From: Comamonadaceae bacterium OS-4
GTDB taxonomy: Bacteria > Pseudomonadota > Gammaproteobacteria > Burkholderiales > Burkholderiaceae_C
DNA length: 64,000 nt
Assembly: GCA_027924025.1 (NCBI GenBank)
Contig: AP026970.1
Location: forward strand, 828,501-892,500
Reading direction: 5' to 3'
The notes beneath the pieces were generated by a model, which had not been told where the DNA came from, made no database searches, and was given only the letters and a program-made list of their open reading frames with translations. The position numbers were made by a program, and so were the translations under genes. This document shows, in pieces, positions 25,852 through 34,714 of the stretch; positions within the stretch are counted from its first letter, which is position 1; every line of letters begins with the position of its first letter.

Positions 25852-26805
25852 ATGGATATGATTGTTGTCACTATGGAACAATCAAGCGCACTCCAGACTA
25901 CCGCCATCGACCCCAACGACCTGCTCATCTTTGCCCGCGTGGCGGAGTTGGGCAGCTTCAGCCGTGCGGCCGACAAGGTGGGGCTGCCCAAGTCCAGTGT
26001 GTCGCGCCGGCTCGCAGCCCTCGAACAGCGCTTGGGCGAGCGCCTGCTGCTGCGCACCACCCGCCGCCAGACGCTGACCGAGTTCGGTCAGCAACTGCTG
26101 GAGCACGCCAAGCAGGTGGTGCTGGAGGTAGATGCCGTGGCCGCCCTGAGCGAGCGCCGCCAGGCCACGCCTACCGGGCGGCTGCGGGTGTCCATGCCGG
26201 CAGACATTGCCCACTTGCTTCTGGCCGACATGCTGGGTGCGTTTGTGGCCATGTACCCCGGCATCTCGCTGGAGCTGGACCTATCGGCCCGCCGGGTGGA
26301 TCTGCTGGGTGAAGGCTTTGACGTGGCGGTGCGCATCGGCGCCTTGCCGGACGACAGCCTGCTGGCTGCGCGGCGCCTGAGCCTTATGTCCACCGGGTTG
26401 TACGCCTCGCCCCAATACCTGGCCGAACACGGCACACCGCAAACACCGCAAGACCTGCTGCAGCACCAGGCGGTGCGCTTGCTGGGCGGCAACGGGGAGC
26501 CCATGCCTTGGCGTTTGGTGAATGGCGAGCAGGAGTGGACGGCTCTACCGCCCGGTCGCTTTGCAGCCAACGCGCCGGACCTGTTGTTGCGCATGGTGCT
26601 GGCGGGCACCGGCATCGGCGCAGTGCCCGATGTATTCACCCAAGCCGATCTGCGCCGCCACGCGCTGGTGCGGGTGTTGCCCGAGTGGTGTTTTCCGCAA
26701 ATGCCTGTCTCAGCCGTCTTCCCCGGTCGCAAGCTCATGCCACCCAAGACCAGGGTGTTTATTGAGATGTTGCAAGCGGCTTTGGGAGATCCCCATGCTG
26801 CATAA
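25852..26805 (+). CDS. LysR-family transcriptional regulator
   Basis: A 317-residue LysR regulator of the CrgA/DsdC-like type. The N-terminal winged HTH covers LLIFARVAELGSFSRAADKVG through RRLAALEQRLGERLLLRTTR; the effector-binding domain starts near residue 95. In-frame ATGs at 25852, 25858 and 25873 are possible and none has a clear ribosome binding site. It is divergent from doxX-pirin, the usual layout for a regulator of those genes, and its end overlaps the NUDIX gene by eleven bases. Confidence 0.92.
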   Translation: MDMIVVTMEQSSALQTTAIDPNDLLIFARVAELGSFSRAADKVGLPKSSVSRRLAALEQRLGERLLLRTTRRQTLTEFGQQLLEHAKQVVLEVDAVAALSERRQATPTGRLRVSMPADIAHLLLADMLGAFVAMYPGISLELDLSARRVDLLGEGFDVAVRIGALPDDSLLAARRLSLMSTGLYASPQYLAEHGTPQTPQDLLQHQAVRLLGGNGEPMPWRLVNGEQEWTALPPGRFAANAPDLLLRMVLAGTGIGAVPDVFTQADLRRHALVRVLPEWCFPQMPVSAVFPGRKLMPPKTRVFIEMLQAALGDPHAA

Positions 26806-27388
26806 AACCTTGGCCAGCCTGGCCGAACTCCGGGCCCACGCGCAAGCTGAACTGCAAAAGTACATTGCCAGCTTTCCCGCCGAGGCCACCGACCTGCAAG
26901 CCATCGCTGATCAATTGGCCGATACGTCCGCAGACCCGTTTTCACGGGCCAACATGCAAGGCCACATCACCACCAGCGGCTTGGTGTACGACGGGGCGGC
27001 CGACAAGGTACTGCTCATCCACCACCGCACCTTGAACCGCTGGCTGCAGCCCGGCGGCCACCACGAAGGGCTGGACCGCTTGGACGCCTCTGCGGCGCGG
27101 GAGGTGGAGGAAGAGACGGGCGTTCAGGTGTGCGGAGCTCAGGACCAAGCCCTCGATCCGCCGCTGATCGACATCGACAGCCACGCCATCCCGGCCAACC
27201 CGGCCAAAGGCGAGGGCGCGCATGTGCACCATGACTTTTTGTATTTATTCCGAGGCGATGCCACTGCGCCTTTGAGCCCGCAGTGGGAAGAAGTGCAGGG
27301 CGTACGCTGGGTTGCGCGTGAGGCTTTGTTAGCGCTGCCGAGTGCACGCTTTGAACGGCTGGTGAGCAAGCTGCGGCTTGCTCTTTGA
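26795..27388 (+). CDS. NUDIX hydrolase
   Basis: A 197-residue NUDIX hydrolase cleaving a nucleoside diphosphate linked to some group X. The Nudix box reads GHHEGLD-RLDASAA-REVEEETGV: spacing G-x5-E/D-x7-REUxEExGU is canonical, but the first Glu is Asp. The two metal-binding Glu residues of REVEEETG are kept. The N-terminal ~55 residues form a separate helical segment. The ATG at 26795 lies inside the end of the lysR gene with GGGAGA upstream, so translation is likely coupled. Substrate unknown. Confidence 0.92.
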   Translation: MLHKTLASLAELRAHAQAELQKYIASFPAEATDLQAIADQLADTSADPFSRANMQGHITTSGLVYDGAADKVLLIHHRTLNRWLQPGGHHEGLDRLDASAAREVEEETGVQVCGAQDQALDPPLIDIDSHAIPANPAKGEGAHVHHDFLYLFRGDATAPLSPQWEEVQGVRWVAREALLALPSARFERLVSKLRLAL

Positions 27389-27400
27389 CAAGCCTGCTTA

Positions 27401-27459
27401 TAGGTAAAAATTGCCGCTAGCGCACACAGAATGTGCGCCAGCTGCTCCTAAATCAATAG
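27401..27459 (+). repeat. Dispersed palindromic repeat, copy C
   Basis: Intergenic copy between the convergent NUDIX and res genes. It contains CGCTAGCGCACAC-N7-GTGCGCCAGC and ends CTCCTAAATCAATAG. The reverse complement aligns with copy F at about three quarters of positions. It may also serve as a bidirectional hairpin at the two 3' ends. Confidence 0.8.
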
Positions 27460-27472
27460 TGGAAATGACTTG

Positions 27473-30190
27473 CTATTGCGTTTCCACCAATCGCTGTCGC
27501 ACTGCATCAAATTCGGACAGACGCACAGCCTCGCCCAAACTTCCGTCGTCATTGACCCAGCGAAGCCGATTTCCGTCTGGTGTCAAAAACAATACTTTGC
27601 CGAATGCCGCGGGCCAGTGCCTTGCCTTGCGCGCTGCATCTTTGGTGCTTTCCTTTGTTTCCAACAACCGCTGCATGGGTGCATCACCCGGCGCGTGCTG
27701 CACGCAAACCACAAAGTCGGGGTAAAAGTAGTGGTCATGTTCTGCCCGCACCACTCGCACGGCGTAGGGTTTCTTATCAGGGTTGCGGTGCCACCAGTGC
27801 ACAAAGTCAGCGCTGTCTAATGCCCTCGCGAAATCTCGCTCAAGGTTGTTCAGCTTCACTGCTCCGTCGTACCGCCCAACGCTCAATTGCGACCCGTCTT
27901 CCAAGCTGAACTCCTGATCCACCCACCAATGCCGTTCGTCCATAAACAGCACTGTTTCTACATCTTGTGAATCTTCTTTCGAAGGGGGCAACACGCCATA
28001 GACATTCTTTGCGGATGGCTCCAGCCCAATGTCTTGCGGAAAAATCATGACATCGGGTAAGCGCTCTGCGTCTACCAACTTCGCTTTGTCAGCAATCGCC
28101 TGAAAAATCGCCTCGCGCAACTCCTGAGCGCTCTCGCGTATCACCCAATGGGCAGCGTCGCGCGAAAGGCGCACGCGTTCCGCTTCGCTGAGCTCCCCAT
28201 CGGCTGTTGTAAAGGCGTCATCCAACACGGGGCGCAACCGTGCCGACAGGGTGTGCACCACGATGCGGTAGTCCTCTTCTTCTGCATGCGGTAACTCTTG
28301 CAATGCAGCCATGGCCTCGCGCGCGAGGCTTTGCCTATCGGTAACCACCTCCACGTCTAGTGCGTAGCTGGCTCCCTCAGTCAGTTCTTTATGGGTTTCT
28401 TTGCCTTGGTTGCGATTGAGCGCCGCAGACACTGCGGTTTGCGCTAGAGCGGCAGATATGGCCAAGCCCTGCGCGACTTGCAGGGTAATTTCTGACAGAT
28501 CCACAAAGTCAGGCTTGTCTTCTCGCTTGAGTCGGTCGTTCAACGTCACCAAATCCGGCTTGCGGGCAAAGGCTTGCAGCCGGTTTTCGGACAGGGCCTC
28601 TAAGACTTCCGCACGGGTACGTGGTTTACCTTTCTTCGCCGCTTTGGTCACCACAGGTGCTGGTACCAAGCTGTCCAAAGCCCATCCCGATTCCGCGAAC
28701 AAATCTTGGCTGTTACCGGCGCCGCCTGACGTGTGCACAAACACAGCACCCGGCAACGGCGGAAGCGCGCCTTCTTCTTCCAGATGCCGAATTGCCGATG
28801 CCTCCAGCACGGAGCTAGGCACACCCAACGCGTAGGTCAGTGGTTGCTCATGGGTCGGGCGATTGGTATAGACCACGCCGCCAGCGACCGTGTGTCGCGT
28901 CATCAGCTTTTCGGTTTGCCCTTCCAATTGGTTCTTCACGGCAGTGGTTGCCTGCACTGCAGCTTCAAAGCCCGCCTGGGCCTGCTGATTGCCCAAATAC
29001 ACATAGGCCGTGTTTAGCTCGGGCGGGATATCCAGGGGCTTAGCAAAACCTTCACGCACTTGCTTTGCCACCCGCATCACGCGGCCAATGAACTGCATGG
29101 CAAAGTCCACATCGTTCACCGGTTTGGTACTGGCCAACACAAAGGCCCGGGGTGCATCGAACCCTGTGCCTGCCGATTGCTTGAAAATCAGCACCCGCTT
29201 GCGGGTGTCGTTGGCAATTGCTGCCATGAGCACTGGGTCGGGCTCATCTGAAGAGTGCTTACCAATCGCCTCGGGGGCCACATGGCAGTAGCGTTGCAAC
29301 TCCTCTGCTGCCTCGTCTACCGTGTGTTCGCCGTTTGCAACTTGCACCAACAGCAGCGGCTCGCAGGGCACGCCGTGCTGCTGAAGCAATTGCCCAATAC
29401 GCACATTACGGCCCCACGCTTGGCGCAGCACCGTGCGGCGCAAGTCGGTGACTTGCGCCAAACTGGCTCCTAGGCTGTACACCACGGCCTCAATGTATTT
29501 TTTGTTGAGTCGCGCCTTCACCACCTCGTCGCGGTTGACGGCAAAGTGCTCTTGTGCGCTGTAACCCGCGTGCGCCAAAAAGTCGGTCAAGCGCTGGTCT
29601 TTGGGAGTGGCGGTGGCCATCAGCAAATAGTCTGCTTGCAACCAGTGGGCAAATTTGCCGAATTCGGTGCTCTTGTCTAGGCCAATATGGGCCTCGTCCA
29701 CTACCAAGCCCACTTGCAAGCCCCTGGCGCGGGCGCGCGCCAACAATGCCGATAGGGTACGCACATCGTCGTCGCCATCGGCGTCGTAGCCTTTGGTGCG
29801 CCACTGAGCGCGCGCCACGCCCTGAGCCGTAGAAATCAACACGGTGCCAGCGCCTAAGTCTTGATTGCGACCTTGCGAAAACAAGGTAGGCGACAAGCCG
29901 GGGGCATGCTGCAACAAGGCGTCCAGGGTTTGGCCCACCAATGTGACGAAGGGCACAAACCAAAACCACAGCACATCGCGCTGGCTGCCCACGCGCTGCA
30001 GCACTTGGCTGATCACAAAAGTTTTGCCCGCACCCGTGGGCGCACGCAACAAGCACGGTGGCGACGGGTTGCGCAGCAGCGCTGCACTCACGTTGTCGAT
30101 CAATTCGGCCTGAAAAGCCTCGGGCTGCAGCGTGGTGGCCTGTATGGCCAAACCCAGCGACGTTTCTAACATCTGCGTAGTTGAATTCAT
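27473..30190 (-). CDS. res: Type III restriction enzyme, Res subunit
   Basis: A 905-residue helicase-nuclease. Superfamily 2 helicase motifs: Walker A PTGAGKT (51-57), DEAH box VVDEAHIG, motif III ATATP and motif VI QFIGRVMR. The C-terminus carries a PD-(D/E)xK nuclease (YPDFVV, then LLETKE). With Mod it would form a type III restriction enzyme that translocates or slides and cuts near two unmodified sites. It starts nine bases after mod, the last gene of the defence operon. Confidence 0.93.
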   Translation of the reverse strand: MNSTTQMLETSLGLAIQATTLQPEAFQAELIDNVSAALLRNPSPPCLLRAPTGAGKTFVISQVLQRVGSQRDVLWFWFVPFVTLVGQTLDALLQHAPGLSPTLFSQGRNQDLGAGTVLISTAQGVARAQWRTKGYDADGDDDVRTLSALLARARARGLQVGLVVDEAHIGLDKSTEFGKFAHWLQADYLLMATATPKDQRLTDFLAHAGYSAQEHFAVNRDEVVKARLNKKYIEAVVYSLGASLAQVTDLRRTVLRQAWGRNVRIGQLLQQHGVPCEPLLLVQVANGEHTVDEAAEELQRYCHVAPEAIGKHSSDEPDPVLMAAIANDTRKRVLIFKQSAGTGFDAPRAFVLASTKPVNDVDFAMQFIGRVMRVAKQVREGFAKPLDIPPELNTAYVYLGNQQAQAGFEAAVQATTAVKNQLEGQTEKLMTRHTVAGGVVYTNRPTHEQPLTYALGVPSSVLEASAIRHLEEEGALPPLPGAVFVHTSGGAGNSQDLFAESGWALDSLVPAPVVTKAAKKGKPRTRAEVLEALSENRLQAFARKPDLVTLNDRLKREDKPDFVDLSEITLQVAQGLAISAALAQTAVSAALNRNQGKETHKELTEGASYALDVEVVTDRQSLAREAMAALQELPHAEEEDYRIVVHTLSARLRPVLDDAFTTADGELSEAERVRLSRDAAHWVIRESAQELREAIFQAIADKAKLVDAERLPDVMIFPQDIGLEPSAKNVYGVLPPSKEDSQDVETVLFMDERHWWVDQEFSLEDGSQLSVGRYDGAVKLNNLERDFARALDSADFVHWWHRNPDKKPYAVRVVRAEHDHYFYPDFVVCVQHAPGDAPMQRLLETKESTKDAARKARHWPAAFGKVLFLTPDGNRLRWVNDDGSLGEAVRLSEFDAVRQRLVETQ

Positions 30191-30199
30191 CGTCTTCCC

Positions 30200-32146
30200 T
30201 TAACCCTTGTTACGGGCTTTTTTGTCACCTTGGCCTTGCGTCAGTACGTCCCGTAGCGACAGGGCCTGCGCCTCAATGCCGCGCTCGGCCAGCCACAGTG
30301 CCACCGCCTTGGGGCGCGGGGCCACCACCACCAGGCGCGCCACGCTGTGTTGTGTGGGCATTGCTTGCAGGGCGCTGAGCACGTCCGCCCCGGTGTGTGT
30401 GCACAGCACCAGTAGCCAATCCGCCCCTTTTGCTATCACTTGTATAGCTGCTTGCGCAGTTTTCACGGGGGCTACACCCGCATTTCGCATAGAAAGCAAG
30501 GTGGCGGCGTGCTGCGCTGTGGCGTCCAGCGCCACGTCGGCACCGTCCAGCTTGTCCAACTGCAGGTAAGCAAATTCGCCGCTCTGCGCCAGCGTGTAGC
30601 CGGGCTTGCCGCCATAGCCCGCGATGACACGACGCAGCCGCTCGGCGCACACATCACGGCACAGGTTTTTGTCGGGCTCTTTGGTCGTGGCCTCGGTGCT
30701 GGAGCACAGGATAAATCGGCGCTGCCCGCCGTCTTCGGCATTCAGCTCCAACACTGCCTGGCCCGTGGTGCCCGAACCGGCAAAGAAATCCAGCACGATG
30801 TCGCTGGGGCGAGTGGCTTGAGACAACAGGCCTTTGATGAGCGAAAGCGGCTTTGGGTACGGAAATGCCTTCGAACCCAGCACATTCTTGATTTCTTCCG
30901 TGGCAACTCCGCCACGTGCTGAGCGCAACAGCACCAAATCGACATCTTCGTCGTTGCTGTCCTCGTTCATGCCCGCAATCCAGCTGCTGACCGGCGCCAG
31001 TCGCTCTGCCTCCGGTTTGGCTGTCCAGTGCTCCTTTCGCGATGGTCGCCCTGGTGCAATGGGCTTGCCCACCCAAAAATCAATGTCTGGTAAGTCTGCG
31101 CGCAAAAGTGGAGTTTTCTTCTTTGGCAGCATGGGCCCCTTGCCCGCAGCAATGGCTGCCAGCAAGTCCGCCTTGGTGTCGAAAATCATCACGTCTTCGA
31201 CTTTGCAGGGCGGGAAGTAAATCAGCCTTTTGGCGATCAGGGCCTCCATCGTGTCGCTGCGCAATGCTGCAAGTGCGGCCTGCACAGCAGCTTCATCGCC
31301 GTTGGCTAAGCGACGGATGACCTCTTCGGACGCGAATCGCCAGACGCTGTCGGGGTCACATGGATACCAGTAGCCGGTGTCGGGGTCTTGGATGGGGTAG
31401 TAGGTATTCTCCCGAACGGTGTAGTCGTGTGCCTTGGTCAAAGGTTGTGGCGACCAGTCGCCGCGCTCATCTTTATCGGGGTTTCGAAACTTGCTGCGAT
31501 CCGTCGCGCGTCCATTGAACGCGAATCCACTATTGCCATACACCAGCACATGTTCGTGCACATGGCTGAAGCGCTGTGTCAGGTCATTGCCTGTATCTTT
31601 GGTGCGCCAAACCAGACTACCCAGCCGCCGCCCTGGAAACACCTCGTCCATCAGCAGCTCCAGCCGCGAGCGGTTTTCATCGTTGATGCTGACCAAGATC
31701 ACCCCGTCCGCTGTCAGCAACTCCCGCGCAAGGCTGAGGCGTTGGTACAAAAACTCCAACCATTGGCTGTGCCGCCAACGGTCATTCGCGCCCACGTAGT
31801 TGTCGTTGTAGACCCAGTCTTTGTTGCCTGTGTTGTACGGGGGGTCGATGTAGATCACCCGCACTTTGCCCGCATGCGTGCTGCGTAGTAGGCGCAAGCT
31901 GTCGAAGTTGTCTCCTTCGATGACGAGGTTGCGGTGGGCCGTGCAGCCTTCTGGCGTGTGGCTCCATTCGGGCACTACGCGAGGCAGCACGACATCGGCA
32001 TTGAGTGCACGGTCATGGGCAATAGCATCGCGCTCCCAGGTCAGCCCCAGTTTGCGGTGGGTGAGGTGCTCTGCCAGCAGGCGGCGCAGTTCGGGCGCGG
32101 ATAGCTTGTCGAGTTGCTGCAACAACGCAGCGTCAGAAGTAGCCAT
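30200..32146 (-). CDS. mod: Type III DNA methyltransferase, Mod subunit
   Basis: A 648-residue N6-adenine methyltransferase of the beta class: the catalytic DPPY (101-104) precedes the SAM motif FAGSGT (455-460), with the target recognition region between. Type III Mod provides sequence recognition and protection and pairs with the downstream res. It starts 18 bases after the DUF4411 gene. No simple repeat that would cause phase variation is seen in the gene. A copy of the dispersed repeat lies in its C-terminal part. The recognition site cannot be read from sequence. Confidence 0.95.
   Translation of the reverse strand: MATSDAALLQQLDKLSAPELRRLLAEHLTHRKLGLTWERDAIAHDRALNADVVLPRVVPEWSHTPEGCTAHRNLVIEGDNFDSLRLLRSTHAGKVRVIYIDPPYNTGNKDWVYNDNYVGANDRWRHSQWLEFLYQRLSLARELLTADGVILVSINDENRSRLELLMDEVFPGRRLGSLVWRTKDTGNDLTQRFSHVHEHVLVYGNSGFAFNGRATDRSKFRNPDKDERGDWSPQPLTKAHDYTVRENTYYPIQDPDTGYWYPCDPDSVWRFASEEVIRRLANGDEAAVQAALAALRSDTMEALIAKRLIYFPPCKVEDVMIFDTKADLLAAIAAGKGPMLPKKKTPLLRADLPDIDFWVGKPIAPGRPSRKEHWTAKPEAERLAPVSSWIAGMNEDSNDEDVDLVLLRSARGGVATEEIKNVLGSKAFPYPKPLSLIKGLLSQATRPSDIVLDFFAGSGTTGQAVLELNAEDGGQRRFILCSSTEATTKEPDKNLCRDVCAERLRRVIAGYGGKPGYTLAQSGEFAYLQLDKLDGADVALDATAQHAATLLSMRNAGVAPVKTAQAAIQVIAKGADWLLVLCTHTGADVLSALQAMPTQHSVARLVVVAPRPKAVALWLAERGIEAQALSLRDVLTQGQGDKKARNKG
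30432..30480 (+). repeat. Dispersed palindromic repeat, copy D
   Basis: GCTAT-CACTTGT-ATAGC hairpin followed by TGCTTGCGCAG and ACGGGGGCTAC; about 24 of 33 core bases match copy G. It is inside the mod coding region on the opposite strand and encodes part of TAQAAIQVIAKG. Confidence 0.75.
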
Positions 32147-32164
32147 ATTTTTAGGGGGAGGAGG

Positions 32165-32665
32165 TTATTCGCCTGATAAGACGAAGTTGGCCTGGGTGTG
32201 GCCGAGTACGGCAAAAGTGTCCATCCACTGCACGCCAAAGTGTTGGCATACGTTCGGGATGCTGAATTTACGGCGCATTTGGAGGTTGAACTGTTCGTGG
32301 GTGACCACCACACTGCCCGCAAGCGTCATGGCTTTGGCGATCAGCCACGGGTCGGCACCAGATAAAAACTCGTCCAAGGCGCCTGGCTTCATTTGGTTGG
32401 TTTGTGACGCCACATGCGCGGCCACCTGGGCAAATGCGGATTGGGTAGCGTCGTCGGATATCGGTAAGAACAAGGCGGTATGTTGCTTGGCCCATTGCGC
32501 CAGCTCATCGTTACCACGCTTGAGCTCATCACCCACGGTGTCTATGCTGGCCACTACGCCTTGCACATGGCTGCGCAGCACCCAAGCCCAATAGCCGGGG
32601 CAGATGGTCATTCCGTAGTAGCGATTTTTTGCCTCGATGAGAGTGTTGGAATCCAGCAAATACAT
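32165..32665 (-). CDS. DUF4411 PIN-like protein, probable toxin
   Basis: A 166-residue DUF4411 protein, a PIN-like nuclease family. The start MYLLDSNTLIEAKNRYY has the conserved first Asp, with further acidic residues at SGADPWLIA and near the C-terminus. Members pair with XRE-ImmA/IrrE genes in toxin-antitoxin-like modules. The ATG overlaps the stop of the ImmA gene (TGATG), so the two are translationally coupled. Probably an RNase toxin or effector; this is inference from family and pairing. Confidence 0.87.
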   Translation of the reverse strand: MYLLDSNTLIEAKNRYYGMTICPGYWAWVLRSHVQGVVASIDTVGDELKRGNDELAQWAKQHTALFLPISDDATQSAFAQVAAHVASQTNQMKPGALDEFLSGADPWLIAKAMTLAGSVVVTHEQFNLQMRRKFSIPNVCQHFGVQWMDTFAVLGHTQANFVLSGE

Positions 32666-33807
32666 CAGTCGCCCAGCTGCTCGGCAAATTGGCGAATCTT
32701 CGCCGGTTGCACACCGAGGAGCTTGCCTGCATCGCGCAACAGCAGGCGCCCGCTCAGGGCTTCTGCAATGACGGCTCTGGCGAATCGTTCGCTGTTCTTA
32801 GAGACAGCGTTGCGATAGAAACTCCCCCCCTTGCTTTCGGCTTGCCGAAAGCGCTCTAGTTCCGCAAGGTAAAAATCGTTGTAGGTATTGCGGTCCAGCA
32901 AACCCAAATCCAATGCACGACGCGCAATGACCAACTGACTGACGTGAAAGCGGCGTGCTAGCTCTGCCAAACGTGTAGGCAAGTCCGCTTGTCCGTTGGC
33001 CCATAGAGCTCTGAAGACCTCTGCAGGTGCGAGGAATTCGCCGGCCACGGCGTTACAAGCTACCTCTTCTTGGCGGGTATTGCCAGATTCGCTGTTGGAA
33101 ATACCGCTGGAGCCAAACCAGATGTGTGCGAGTTCGTGGAGTAGGGTAAACAGCCGGGCGGTCGCTGCATCTGCAGCGTTGATAAACACAACCGGTGCGA
33201 GTGGGTGGCTGATTGCAAAGCCACGGAATTCGCTGACATCAAGTTTGCGACGCGTGTTGTTGCTCACGATACCGCTGCGCATGACGAGCACCCCGGCATT
33301 TTCAGCTCCGCGGATCAGTGCGCGCTGGTATTGGTCCCACTGGTTCTGCCCTTGCTCAACGTCAACGCCCAAAACAGCGCGAATGTCGGCAGCAACCTCT
33401 TTTGGGGAAGCATCGAGATTGAACTTGCCCACGAAAGGCAGCGGCGTCAGGCCTTGTTCTTGCTGAAACTCAAGAAACCAAGCTTGGCGCTGCAGTGCTT
33501 GCTTGACGGTTTCGAGTAAATCGACGCTCGGCTTGCCTACGGGGCGCCCCCCTACGGTTCGTAGGTCTGGCAGTAACGGATCTTCAGCGGGAGCTTCCGG
33601 CAAGAAAAAGAACCCAAAAGGTGCATGCAATGCCTGGGCAATACTCTGTGCTTGTCGAAAGGTGGGCTGGTCTTCGCCCATCTCCCACCGTTCAAGTTGC
33701 TCTGGCTTTACGCCTGCCGCCGCCGCCGCACGACCAATATCGAAACCAACACGCCCACGTGCCCAGCGGAGCATTTCGGGGTTGATATGAGCGTGTGGGG
33801 AGGCCAT
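32665..33807 (-). CDS. XRE-HTH / ImmA-IrrE metallopeptidase
   Basis: A 380-residue protein. Residues ~12-65 are an XRE-type HTH (GFDIGRAAAAAGVKPEQLERWE). From ~165 it is an ImmA/IrrE-type zinc peptidase with HELAH at 224-228 and a downstream Glu (EEVACNAVAGEFLAP). It is likely the repressor and regulatory protease of the operon, perhaps activating defence by cleaving itself or a partner. A possible -10 box TATAAAAT (33814-33821, minus strand) ends only six bases before the ATG, which would make a leaderless mRNA. First gene of a four-gene operon with DUF4411, mod and res. Confidence 0.92.
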   Translation of the reverse strand: MASPHAHINPEMLRWARGRVGFDIGRAAAAAGVKPEQLERWEMGEDQPTFRQAQSIAQALHAPFGFFFLPEAPAEDPLLPDLRTVGGRPVGKPSVDLLETVKQALQRQAWFLEFQQEQGLTPLPFVGKFNLDASPKEVAADIRAVLGVDVEQGQNQWDQYQRALIRGAENAGVLVMRSGIVSNNTRRKLDVSEFRGFAISHPLAPVVFINAADAATARLFTLLHELAHIWFGSSGISNSESGNTRQEEVACNAVAGEFLAPAEVFRALWANGQADLPTRLAELARRFHVSQLVIARRALDLGLLDRNTYNDFYLAELERFRQAESKGGSFYRNAVSKNSERFARAVIAEALSGRLLLRDAGKLLGVQPAKIRQFAEQLGD

Positions 33808-33860
33808 CCTTTGATTTTATAGATGATCGCTTATGAGTCTTCTTTTGGATTGAAATTTGC

Positions 33861-33918
33861 CGTAATTTAAGCCTTCGACGCCCATTTACTGTGCGCTAGT
33901 AGCTATCAAATAAGTAGC
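33861..33918 (-). repeat. Dispersed palindromic repeat, copy E
   Basis: Intergenic. On the minus strand GCTAC-TTATTTG-ATAGC followed by TACTAGCGCACAG and GGGCG. It sits about 55 bases upstream of the XRE-ImmA gene start, so it could affect that promoter. Confidence 0.75.
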
Positions 33919-33995
33919 AAAATGCCTGCGTGAAAAATTTAGCTGTATGTGTTGTAGCGCACAGTGCACCGATGTTCGCCTCCGCACAATGAGGC

Positions 33996-34184
33996 ATGGA
34001 CTCGCCCGCTACCCCATCGCCTCTCAACCGCCCGCAAGGGCCATCGGCTGCGGAATTGCACACCCTGCCTGACGAGGCACCGCCCAAGCGGCCCCGGCCA
34101 CGGCGCAATGTTCCCATCCTCGATAGCGACTCTGATGATCTGGACGATGGCTACTTCGCCCGGGGTCCATTCTTTGTACCGTGA
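33996..34184 (+). CDS. Possible small acidic/proline-rich protein, 62 aa
   Basis: A 62-residue frame: Pro-rich first half, a basic patch (PPKRPRPRR) then an acidic patch (DSDSDDLDDGY). It would be disordered. The ATG is preceded by AATGAGGC, a weak ribosome binding site. It lies in the otherwise empty 411-base region between the defence operon and the BLUF gene, and no conserved family is recognised. It could be spurious. Confidence 0.4.
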   Translation: MDSPATPSPLNRPQGPSAAELHTLPDEAPPKRPRPRRNVPILDSDSDDLDDGYFARGPFFVP

Positions 34185-34218
34185 GGGTGTTCCCCACTCG
34201 CAGCAGAGGGGGCCGGTA

Positions 34219-34650
34219 TCAGTCAGGCACCTCGACCCCTTGTGCAAAAAACACCAGCAGGGCCAATGCAGCACCGGGCTGCACGCGGGTGGCGATTTCG
34301 TGTTTGTTGGCGTCAAACACCTGGCCCGCGCTGGGGGACTCCCGGAGCTCTGTGGCGGTCAAGTTGCGCAAGCCCATGGTCCACGCGCCGAATTGCCGCT
34401 CTGCAATGCTTTGCCGGGACAACACGAAAACATCCCGGTGGCGGATATCCCGCTCGATGGATTGGAAGGTGGTGCTCACCTCCGCCTCCGCGCCTTCCAG
34501 CACCTGCAACACGCTGCCGTTGGCGTGCAGCAGCATGCCGGTGATACCGCGCAATTGGTTGATGTGCTGCGCGGTGTGAAGGATGTCGCCCAGCACCTCC
34601 GGCCCGCCTTGCACCAAGGTGCTGGTGTAAATCAAATGGATCAGTGCCAT
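34219..34650 (-). CDS. BLUF-domain blue-light sensor
   Basis: A 143-residue stand-alone BLUF protein binding FAD. The photocycle residues Y8 (LIYTS), N31 and Q49 (SVLQV) are present, as is the conserved W in FGAWTMGL. Short BLUF proteins have no output domain and act through a partner. The ATG at 34650 starts the conserved strand MALIHLIY; the longer upstream frame reads into the Crp gene and is ignored. It follows the Crp/Fnr-type gene by 64 bases on the same strand. Confidence 0.95.
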   Translation of the reverse strand: MALIHLIYTSTLVQGGPEVLGDILHTAQHINQLRGITGMLLHANGSVLQVLEGAEAEVSTTFQSIERDIRHRDVFVLSRQSIAERQFGAWTMGLRNLTATELRESPSAGQVFDANKHEIATRVQPGAALALLVFFAQGVEVPD

Positions 34651-34714
34651 AACGAGACCTATCAAAACAGAGTGAAAGAGAAAGAGAAGCTTGGCCGGAC
34701 GAGTCCTGCGGCCA

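Noticed and set aside
26795..27388. NUDIX box with abnormal spacing
   Set aside because: On recount the spacing G-x5-D-x7-REVEEETGV is canonical with a Glu-to-Asp change, which is a minor variation.
27473..33807. Prophage or transposon carrying the defence genes
   Set aside because: No integrase, transposase, direct repeats or tRNA junction is visible at either side; only dispersed repeat copies C and E flank it, which are found elsewhere as well.
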